DNA of 64,000 bases from Sacculina carcini. Taxonomy: Eukaryota > Arthropoda > Thecostraca > Sacculinidae. Each line of letters opens with the position of its first letter. Position 1 is the first letter of the stretch. Shown here one piece after another: positions 54,938-64,000 of this stretch. Location: the NCBI GenBank assembly GCA_916048095.2, contig OU696574.1, positions 5,037,087 to 5,101,086 of the forward strand, written 5' to 3'. The translations under genes and the position numbers were made by a program. Under the pieces are notes generated by a model. The model was not told where the DNA came from. It did no database searches and was given only the letters and a program-made list of their open reading frames with translations.

Positions 54938-57371
54938 TAGTGGAACTCGGAGAAGTGATGCAGAGGTATACAAATTCCATTGTGATGGGAGATTTTAATT
55001 GCAAAGGCGTAAACTGGGAGGAATGGTCATCAACCACATCAGAAACTTCTTGGGAACAAGACTGATGAATTTGATGATGAGAAATTTTATGAGTCAGTGG
55101 GTGAAAGAAAGTACACGATTTCGAGGGAATGACGCACCATCAAGGCTGGATTTGGTGTTCACAGGGAAATCTGAAGAGATCGATGCACTGAATTACGACA
55201 GTCCAATAGGAAAAAGTGATCATGTGGTAATTCAACTGGACACCACTGGCTCCAGGCATGAAGAGGTTCACTTTGACTATCAAGGTACTAAGCTGAACTA
55301 TGATAGAGCAGACATACCGCGACTCAGAGAATTCTTTGGGAGAACCGACTGGACTTCACTAACGGAAACAGGAGACATTCAGCGGAAATATGACCTATTT
55401 CTAGAAATATACAATAAAGGCATAGCGGAATACGTCCCTGCAATGAAGAATAAAATAAGATATAGAAAGCCGTGGTTCAATGCAATATGTGAAAAGGCAA
55501 GAATGGAAAAAGAGAAGGCGTGGAACAGAGTACGAAGGAGAAACTCACCTAAAAACTGGAATGCGTACAGGACTGCAAGAAACAGGTACTTGAGTATAAG
55601 TAGAGAGGAGGTGGTAAAATATGAGAAAAACATTGTTGAGAAATGTCAAGATGAACCGAAAATGTTCTTCAATTATGTGAACAAGAAGATGAAAAACTAC
55701 GTGGGCATCAGCGAGATACAATTTGAAGGTGCCATGTACACACAACCTAAAGAAATATGCGAAATAATGAATGAAAACTTTCAAATGGTATTCACAGATG
55801 AGGAGCCATTTCATGGGGAGCAAGTGAAATCAGTTTACAAACCGATGCGTGAGATAGTTGTGTCCAAAAAAGACCTGCTAGAGAGATTATCAAAGCTGAA
55901 AGGACGAAAATCTGTCGGGCCAGACGGCATCTCGGAAAATATTCTGAAGGGATGTAGTAGTGAACTTATTGAGCCTATATATGACATCGTCATGAACAGT
56001 CTAAAGCATGGAAAAGTACCGCTACAGTGGAAGAGCTCTAAAATTGTTCCGATACACAAAAAAGGTGCCAAAATTGACCCGCTCAACTACAGACCAATAT
56101 CGCTGACCAGTGTCTTGTGCAAAATATGTGAAAAAATAATTAAGGATCAGTGGGTTCGGTACCTGGAAGGAGAGAAGATTTTAACAAGTGCTCAATATGG
56201 ATTCAGAGCGTCAAGATCGTGTGTGTCTAGCCTGTTGGGATATTACAACAATATCATTGATGCGATTCAGGAGAGAGGACAATGGGTGGACAGCGTGTAT
56301 CTAGATCTGTCGAAAGCGTTCGATAAAGTACCGCACAACAGACTGTTATGGAAGCTGGAGCATCACGGAGGTGTGAATGGAACATTACTCAACTGGATGA
56401 AGGACTATCTTATCGGAAGGAGGATGAGCACAACAGTGAGAGGAGTTGAATCATTGAGTAGACATGTCAGGAGTGGAGTACCGCAAGGTTCGGTCTTAGG
56501 CCCGATAATGTTTATCGTGTATATCAACGATATGGTAGATAATATCGAGAGCGACATTCATCTGTTTGCTGATGACGCCAAAATGATGAAGATGGTAAAG
56601 GACCAAAACGACTGTATGGCATTACAGCAGGATCTGGATAGAGTGAAGGAGTGGGGAGAGAAATGGCAGATGCAATTCAATGAAAAAAAATGTCACGTGA
56701 TGAGATTTGGTACAGGTAACTTCAGACCTTCCACGATTTACAGGCTGGGAAACAAATCCTTGCAAGAAGTTCCAAGAGAAAGAGATCTCGGAATTATTGT
56801 GGAAACTGATCTTTCTCCTCAAGGGCACATTAATGACATTTGCGGAAAAATTTATGCTTTGATTGTTAGAATTAAACACACCTTCGAATTTCTGGATGAG
56901 CAAATGATTAGAGAGTTGATAGTGTCAGTGATTAGACCCAAGTTGGAGTACGCCGCCGTGGTCTGGTCCCCCCATGAGGTGGGACACAAAAAAAAACTGG
57001 AAAGACTCCAAAGACTGGCGACGAAACTTGCTCCGAAACTGACAGGCAGGACCTACGAGGAACGACTACAAGCTCTGAACCTAACTAGTCTTGAGGACAG
57101 AAGAAGGCGGGGGGATTTGATAAACATATTTAAGTATATGAAAAAGATGGCCACTCCAATAATTACAGGTTTTTATAAGCAGATGAAAGGAAGAGGACAC
57201 AAGTATAAATTAAGGAAACCCCGTTGCAAAAAGGATATAAAGAAGTACAGCTTCCCATACAGAGCTATAGATAGTTGGAATAAACTACCCACGGATATTG
57301 TCGAGAGTGAGAAAATATCAGAGTTTAAAAGTAAAATTGATAGGTTGAGAGACAGGTCAGCTCGAGCTTAA
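54938..57371 (+). pseudogene. LINE4: non-LTR RT, 5'-truncated and frameshifted
   Basis: Begins inside the endonuclease (VMQRYTNSIVMGDFNCKG) directly after a CA run. The frame shifts near 55040; the second frame then runs to 57371. Endonuclease end: RLDLVFTG, SDHVVIQL. RT: NYRPISLTSVLCKICEKII, VYLDLSKAFDKVPHNRLL, GVPQGSVLGP, HLFADD near 56562. The C-terminus resembles Rex1/CR1-type RTs. The 3' UTR contains two copies of AACTCGGTGAGTAC and meets LINE5 tail-to-tail near 57475. Confidence 0.88.
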
Positions 57372-57475
57372 GCTCAAATCCTGTAGAACAACTCGGTGAG
57401 TACAACTCGGTGAGTACATAGTCAGCAAGAGAGAGGCAGGACAACGAAAATATACACACAATGACAATTGACTAT

Positions 57476-58985
57476 TTACAGTGAGTACTCGGGTTTTATG
57501 AGGAGCCTTTCGCGGTCATATGATTGATCAAGAAGATATTTCTTCAATCGTTTTTTGAAGGACGCTTCAGAGGAGGCAGATCTTATGTACATTGGTAGTT
57601 TATTATACAGTCTAGGAGCCATCAAACGAAAACAGCGATTGCAGTGTGTGTGTCGAGAAGGAAAAGGTGGTTCATGCAGAAGGTTCATGTGATTCACTCG
57701 AAGATTGTGTACAGAAGAGATCGGTGTATTCGTTAGTAGTTCAAATAGATATACAGGTGTCTTATGTACAAGAACAGAGTGTACTATACATAGGAGATTA
57801 TATTCAATGTCAGCCATGACTGGGAGCCAGGCTAGTTTAATGAGATATTTTACAACAGAGCTGTGTCGAGAAAGATTGAAGACAAGACGGCAAGCTTTAT
57901 TATTTATAATTTGAAGTTTGCGGAGAGTTCTGTGGTTGAGATTGAGGAAGAGAGCAGAGCAGTATCTGATGCGCGAGAGAATGAGAGAGTCAGCAAGCTT
58001 AAGAGTAGCGTCAGTGGTTAAGTGTTTTCTAATAAAATATATACGACGAATGTGGTAATTACAAGTTCTAACTAATTGGGAAATATGTACATTAAACGTG
58101 AGTGTATCGTCTATTGATACGCCAAGATGTTTGGTGACATTTACCAGCCCCGTGTGGCAGTTGGGAGGAATCACAGGATCATTTCGGCTTATAACCATGA
58201 GTCTGGTCTTGTCAGTGTTCAGCTTGAGCCGCTTGTTTGCGGCCCAGTGCGTGATGTTTTGCAACACTTCGCTTACAATTGAAATGGCCTGAACAAAACT
58301 ATCAAATTTGAAAAATATTAAAACATCATCAGCAAAGATTTGATATTGCACTCCAAATTTGTCTAAGACATGACGTAATGATATTATATATACATTATAT
58401 AGCAGTTGGGCCAAGAATAGATCCCTGAGGAACGCCAGAGTGCAAGGTAAACACTTGACTTTGGGTTCCATTTACAATTACTGTGCGTTCGATCCTGGAG
58501 GTAATCTCGAAGAAGCGAGAGCGCACCGCCAGATACACCGCACATTGATAAGTCTTCCAGCAATATTTCGTGACACACTGTATCAAATGTCGCCGAGAAG
58601 TCTAGTTGCATAAGAAGTACATTATGGCCGCTCAAAAGGGAGGTGAGCGAATAAACATATGTACAAATTAGTGAAGTGGCACAAGAGTGTTTTTTTCGAA
58701 AGCCTGATTGTTGCGGAAGAAAGATGAGGTTTGTCTCCAGAAATTCGTAAAGTTGTGAGTATATTACAGATTCGAGTATTTTCGAGATCCAGGGAATTTG
58801 AGACACTGGTCGATAGTTTGTTAGGCAGTTTGCGTCCAGTCCAGGTTTCTTGATAGTTGGTGTGATAACAGATTCTTTGGATGATAAAAATGTATTGTGA
58901 AGGAGGCAGGTATTAACAAAATACAGTATTAAATGAATTAGAATATGTACATGAGATCTGATACAGTCTATCTTTATCTGATACA
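57476..58985 (-). pseudogene. LINE5: CR1-group non-LTR RT, 5'-truncated and frameshifted
   Basis: On the minus strand, RT starts near the (CA)n tract at 58990 (TIKKPGLDANCLTNYRPVSQ, QQSGFRKKHSCATSL) and loses frame around 58440-58470, where GVPQGSILGP is in a different frame. The next frame (58471-57476) has FADDVLIFF and ends ASFKKRLKKYLLDQSYD. No endonuclease or ORF1. The LINE1-like C-terminal form indicates the same broad group. Confidence 0.87.
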
Positions 58986-58990
58986 GTCTA

Positions 58991-59092
<102 letters not shown>

Positions 59093-59433
59093 TGTTCCCG
59101 GTGCGGCACGGGAAGTCGCTGCTCTGGGACGTCACCTGCGTGAACACATTCTGTGACACACATCTGCTGGACGGCGCGGTCACTCCCGGGGCAGCAGCGC
59201 TGGCGGCGGAAGACCGAAAGCGGCGGCGCTACGCAGAACTGTGTCAGCGGTACGATTTCGTGCCGCTGGCAATCGAGACCACCGGCGTGATGGGGGCGCC
59301 CCTGGACGACTTCGTCAAGCTCCTGGGTGGAAGAATTAGGGAGCGTTCAGGGGAGCCGCGAGAGACGGCCTGGCTTCGGCAGCGAATAAGCCTGGCCGTC
59401 ATTCGTGGCAACGCCGCCTCCATTGAATTATAG
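59093..59433 (+). pseudogene. C-terminal fragment of an RLE-type LINE
   Basis: The frame reads RHGKSLLWDVTCVNTFCDTHL, then RRRYAELCQRYDFVPLAIETTG, and stops at 59433. It matches the C-terminal region beginning near 63860 (FRRGKSLVWDVTCTNTF). The WDVT and ET motifs fit a PD-(D/E)XK restriction-like endonuclease, as in R2-type LINEs. It starts exactly at the (CA)n tract and has no RT. Confidence 0.78.
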
Positions 59434-59544
59434 TGCTGTTAAAATGTGTACATATTTTGTAAATATATTCGTTTGCACACACACACACACACTCACACAT
59501 ACACACACACACACACACGCACACACACACACACACCCACAACC
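59434..59544. repeat. CA-rich microsatellite
   Basis: Interrupted CA tract at about 59475-59537 after the stop of the RLE fragment and before the PHD coding region. Confidence 0.85.
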
Positions 59545-60479
59545 AGAAATGTGGAAAATGTGCGAAAAATCTGAAGCCAATCAGTGTCAAATGTGATTCT
59601 TGCAACGAATTTTTTCACGTGGAGTGTACGAAAATGCCTGCATATATGTGTGCTAAATACTTGACCACTCGTATAACTTACACATGTGAACAATGTGTAA
59701 AACAAAAAACTGATGTGGTCAAACTGATATGATCAAACTGGTTTGATGAATTGTTCAACCTTCTATCTGAAAATGTGGAAACACACAAAAGCGACAAGGC
59801 TGGCGATAACCAAACTGCGACCTTGAATGACGTCATGAGCGCTGTAACTGAATTACATAAGCAAGTTAATCAGCTGGCATACGAGCCGAGAATCAAAGGT
59901 TCGGTGACCTCCTACACTAACATTGTCAAATCTGACACACAAGGCCGCCATAATGTGATAGTCAAAACCAATCAAGGTGCTAGCATGAACAAACAGGTGA
60001 TCACAAATGCGCTTTCCAATGTACCCGTTCTAAACATGAGAAAACTACAGAGCGGCGACGTCAAACTAACTCTACCTGACAGAACCGCTGCTACTTCGGC
60101 TATTACCAGCATCAATACATCAGCGGACCACTCTGCATCAGCCATGCCGCTATTGAAGCCAAAGTTAACACTAGTATCAGTTGACGACAACATCAGAGAT
60201 GTTGATTCGATGGCTGAAATCAAGAGAAAGAATTCTGCTCTTACTGAAATCATGGAAAAGGAGAGTGACGCCAAAATCATTTTCTCTAAGAAATCTGGCG
60301 AGTTTTCAAAGACTGTCGTTCTCTCTGTCACGCCTCAAATTCGAGATGCAATCATGAGAGATGGCTTCCTTTACATAGGACTTCGTCGATGCCGAGTATT
60401 TGACAGATACTGGGTCACACGATGCACACACTGTCTCGGCTACACTTGTCAGACTTATGACCATGTCGCTGACATTTGA
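59545..60479 (+). pseudogene. LINE ORF1 fragment (PHD finger plus knuckle region)
   Basis: A PHD-type finger (CGKCAKNLKPISVKCDSCNE, then CEQCVKQ) lies at about 59548-59702 and is followed by an in-frame stop near 59730. The frame 59751-60479 continues as ORF1: IIFSKKSGEFSKTVVLSVTP and VFDRYWVTRCTHC. It breaks off at about 60445 within the first zinc knuckle, where an inverted ORF1 begins. The protein type is that of LINE1 ORF1. Confidence 0.75.
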
Positions 60480-61517
60480 TACAGCGCGTGACCCAGAAGC
60501 GATCGTATACCATGCATCTGCTGTCGCCCAAGTAGACGAATCCGGACTTCATGATGATGTCACGGATTGTAGGGGAGACAGCCACAACAACTGTTTTGGT
60601 GTGCTCCGATGACTTCTTTGAAAACAGCACACGAAAGTCAGATGCGCGGTTGATTGCAGCTTTAACCTGGCTGTTTTTTTCTGCTGACAAATTCGGTGAT
60701 GTTGTCGTTGGCAATGTCAGAGCTGACGGATGTGTTTGTCAACTTTGGCAGAACTTTGCCAGGGCACGACGTTTTCAAGTGGCTCACATCTTTGATGGCC
60801 TTCAAGGCGTGACCAACAGTCTGGCAATTTGACCTTGCTGTCTGGCAATTTGACCTTGACAGCACCACGCTTGGTGGTCGTCATACCCAGCACTGGCACA
60901 GATTGAAGTGCCTCTGACACGCGCTTGGAATCCACCGCGACTTCATCGGAAGACTTCACAATGATATCGCGGGATACTGATTTTGCATATGTGCGCGGTT
61001 GCTGCACCACACACGATGTCGGAGTTGGCAGGAGAGATGTGGGAGTTGGCAGGAGAGATGGAGGAGTTGGCATGAGAGATGGCGGCGTAGGAAGAAGCGG
61101 AGACGAGAGTTTTTGCTTGCAGACCAGTTGAAGCTGCAGCTTGATTTCGTTGACAGTCTTAGTCAGATCTTGCAGAGACTGACTGTCAGCGGGTTTTTCC
61201 AATTGTTTGGCTTCTTCATCAGCTTTGGCGGAGGGTGACGAGTGAAAAACACTGTCAAGCCATGCACGCATCTCGGCTGTGTTCGAGTCGCGAGCCAGAA
61301 TGCAGCTCTCACAAGTGAAAGCGCATCTTGTCGTGAAGAAGTTCAGCACGACGTATCTTGGAAGACGTGGGCATTTCACGTGCACATATTTGCTGCATTT
61401 TGAGCAGCACAGTGCAGAGACAGAGACAGCCATTTTGCACACGCCACAGTTGATGCCGGCAGGAGGGGAGGCAGCACGGGAGGGCTGGAGTCCGGTTGGT
61501 TTGTTTACCACACTCAT
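60415..61517 (-). pseudogene. LINE ORF1, second family, inverted
   Basis: Minus strand. 61517-60717 starts MSVVNKPTGLQPSRAASPP with a PHD finger (CGVCKMAVSVSALCCSKC). It then has leucine-rich helical sequence and a repeated LLPTPPSLMPTPPS-like stretch. The frame shifts near 60800. The second part (60714-60415) has RVLFSKKSSEHTKTVVVAVS, VYDRFWVTRCIKC and a CCHC knuckle. It runs into the plus-strand ORF1 at about 60430. A tandem SKVKLPD duplication is visible. Confidence 0.78.
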
Positions 61518-61544
61518 TACGAGTGCGATAACATCACCGATCGA

Positions 61545-61725
61545 GACGAATCACAGGCAGACGCGCATACAAACACACTCACACACACACGAACGCTCAC
61601 ACACACGCACTCTCACACGCAGAAGGGATCGGGCGGGCAGACGCGCACACAAACACACAGCCCACACACAGAGACGCCGGCCGGTGTATGAACACACACA
61701 CACGAAGGGTCGGACCAGGCACAAA
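61545..61725. repeat. CA-rich interrupted microsatellite
   Basis: CACACA and ACGC-rich sequence between the inverted ORF1 and the RLE-type LINE. No independent gene. Confidence 0.6.
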
Positions 61726-61799
61726 ATAGCACCTAGCCGCGAAATCCTTAACCACGCTGCGACAGGTCCTCTGAGCACCGGGATCACAACACCACAGCC

Positions 61800-64000
61800 C
61801 GGTGCACGTCATCACACGCGCCCGCGGCCGCAGAACGAGGACGCCGTTGTGTCTCGCAGCGTGAGGGCCAAGTGCGCCGACGGTGATATCCCTGGGGCTC
61901 TGCGCATCCTCACATCAGACGACGCTGTCGCCGGCGTCAGCGACGAGGTCACACAGGCGTTCGAGGCCAAACACCCGCCGTCAACCGTGGACGAACCATA
62001 GTGGCCACAGGACCAGTTGCCACAAGGGCCATCGTTCGATGCGAGTGACGTCAAAGCCGCTGTTCACGCGTTGCCGAGGAGCTCGTCGGGCGGACTGGAC
62101 GGTCTCCGGCCCATGCACGTGCGCCAGCTTCTCGCCCCACAGACAGCGGAGGCCGGAAGCCAGCTGCTGAAGGCGTTCACTGCCCTCACCAACTGCTGCA
62201 CACAGGGCCTGATTCCCGACTTCGCTAAGGGCGCATTTTTCAGTGCACGCCTCGTCGCCCTTAGGAAAAAATCGGGGGGTCTGCGCCCAATAGCAGTGGG
62301 CAGCTTCTTCCGGCGAATCGCTAGCAAGCTGGTAGCCGGCAAACTGGCGTCGGCGCTGGCGCGCGAGCTACGACCAGTGCCGCTGGGGGTATGCACAAGA
62401 ATGGGGTGTGAGGCGGCTGTGCACGCAACGCTCCACTTCATCTCAACAACCAAGGGGCAGCGCGGTCACGTTCTGGTGAAACTAGACGTGGCCAACGCGT
62501 TCAATTGCGTCAACCGCCGCACCCTGCTGGATGAGGTGAGTCGCCGCTTCCCCGTCGCACTGCCGCTTGTCGCACAGGCATACGGCCAGCGAACACCTCT
62601 GTTTCACGGTACCAGACGTATCTGGTCGTGCCGCGGCGTGCAACAGGGAGACCCCCTCGGTCCCGCACTGTTCGCCCTCGCGGTCGATCCGGTGGCTCAG
62701 CAGCTTGAGTCACCGCTGAACGTCTGGTACCTGGACGACGCCACAATAGGAGGGCCTTCGGACGTCGTGCAATCAGATATCAGGCGTCTCGTCCCAGCCC
62801 TGCACGACATCGGCCTCACACTGAACACCACCAAGTGCGAGGCCATCGGGCTCGGACCCTCCGATGACGACACGGCCGACACGATGATCCAGAGGCACCT
62901 GCCGGGGGCCACCTGCACACCAGCGGCAACGGCAACACTTCTGGGTGCACCCCTCGAGTCCGGAGGCATACCGGTAGCCCTGGACAACATCCATCACCAA
63001 CTGGAGCTGCTCATCAGGCGCACCACCAACATCGGCTCGCACCCGGCGCTATTCTTCCTGAGCAGATACGCGTCGGTGCCGCGGGCCATGTACCTGATGA
63101 GAGCAGCCCCAGTGCACAGGGCGACCTCTCAGCTCGTCACCATCGACGAGAGCCTCCGATCGGCCATCGGCAGCTGCTGTAACGTCGACCTGGACGACGA
63201 TCAATGGGAGCAAGCGGCGCTGCCCGTCCGTCTGGGTGGCATCGGGGCTTGGCGGCTGATTGACGTGGCGCTGCCTGCTCATATCGCCTCAATGGAGGCC
63301 ACTGGGGACCTGGTCAGTCATATAATTGACCGCCAACGCGGTGACAGACCTGGTCTCCCGGCGCCCCCCCGTGGAGGACTTTGTGAGCAGAATGTGCCCG
63401 GCTTTCGGCCAGCAAAATGTGCCCGAGACCCTCACTCAGCGCCACCTCGACACGAACGCGTCAGAGCACCGCCTGAACAGTCTGCTCCAGAGAGCTAACC
63501 AGGTCGACCGAGCTCGCCTTCTGGCTGCGGCCGCACCCCATAGCGGCGCCTGGTTGTCCGCCCTTCCGATCTCCAGCCTCGGCCTGCTGCTGCCCGACGA
63601 AGCCGTTCGCGTCGGCGTGGCGCTGCGCCTGGGAGCTGCCATCCAGCAGCCGCACAGGTGCCGCTGCGGCTCAATGACCGACCGATGGGGCCACCACAGT
63701 CTGTCGTGCTGCCACAACGTTGGCCGACTGCCGCGTCATACTGCCCTGAACGACATCGTTCATCGTAGTTTGGCGTCGGCAGGAGTCGCGGCAGTGCTGG
63801 AACTTCGTGGTCTGAACAGAGGCGACGGGCGCCGCCCGGACGGGATCACCATCTTTCCCTTCCGGCGCGGCAAATCGCTCGTCTGGGACGTGACGTGCAC
63901 AAACACCTTCAGCAGTGCACACCTGTTGGAGGGTGCAGTCGCTCCCGGGACAGCGGCTCGGGCGGCCGAGGAGACGAAGAAACGACGCTACTCGGACTTG
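61800..64000 (+). pseudogene. LINE6: RLE-type non-LTR RT, runs off the window
   Basis: RT-type sequence begins by about 61830 (AKCADGDIPGALRILTSDDA). A TAG at 61999-62001 interrupts the frame. It continues with LRPIAVGSFFRRIASKLVA, GVQQGDPLGPALF and YLDD at 62728-62739, and loses frame at a 7-C run near 63365. The following frame holds a cysteine/histidine region (CRCGSMTD...HHSLSCCH) and RRPDGITIFPFRRGKSLVWD, the start of a PD-(D/E)XK endonuclease. The YLDD RT followed by a C-terminal restriction-like endonuclease is the R2-type layout. The region is GC-rich. Confidence 0.85.

Overview
The window is repeat-dense nuclear DNA from an invertebrate animal. Everything recognisable is eukaryotic mobile DNA: two Ty3/gypsy LTR retrotransposons, several LINEs with PHD-finger ORF1 proteins, hAT-type and CCGT-targeting DNA transposons, a tRNA-derived SINE, long (AC)n and (TA)n tracts, and no operon-like gene packing. 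A CHCC-type Gag with a tRNA-Trp-like primer site points to the CsRn1 clade of gypsy elements, which is known from flukes, molluscs and insects. The phylum cannot be fixed from this window. No convincing conserved host gene was found; one tiny two-exon ORF at 46.9 kb is a weak candidate.

Layout. 1-3301: unidentified DNA, then a 1.4-kb segment ('X') interrupted by a hAT element. 3302-46801: a nest of elements with TGTGACGG...CCGTCACA termini and CCGT target duplications (Ginger1-like by termini and target site; no transposase seen). Its members are E2 (3315-33232), a type-3 element (33259-36492), E4 (36497-44212) and E5 (44233-46797). E2 holds an intact-looking gypsy element (Gypsy-1, 3554-27512). 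One LTR of Gypsy-1 is split by an 18,590-bp foldback element (8846-27435) with 4.37-kb inverted arms, matching 84-bp minisatellite arrays and a perfect 9-bp target duplication. E2 also carries a LINE (LINE1, 29.1-33.0 kb). E4 carries a coding-intact LINE (LINE2, 36.5-41.2 kb). 46802-47730: low-content DNA. 47731-51975: Gypsy-2, a frameshifted LTR retrotransposon with (TA)n inside its LTRs. 52.1-54.9 kb: tandem repeats, a SINE tail and unidentified DNA. 54.9-64.0 kb: broken LINEs in both orientations, several with breakpoints at (CA)n tracts, ending in a LINE with an RLE-like C-terminal domain that runs off the window.

Order of events, read from nested junctions and empty sites inside the window: the E2 family took up a LINE 3' fragment before it spread. 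Gypsy-1 then entered E2; its two LTRs show no difference over 374 bp by eye. The foldback element then entered the U3 part of one Gypsy-1 LTR. Its arms already differ by about 1-2% and it contains several nested elements, so it most likely arrived as one large unit with cargo.

The most notable items are the giant foldback element and the CCGT-targeting family, whose own ends carry the target site and whose ends use swappable paired 17-bp modules.
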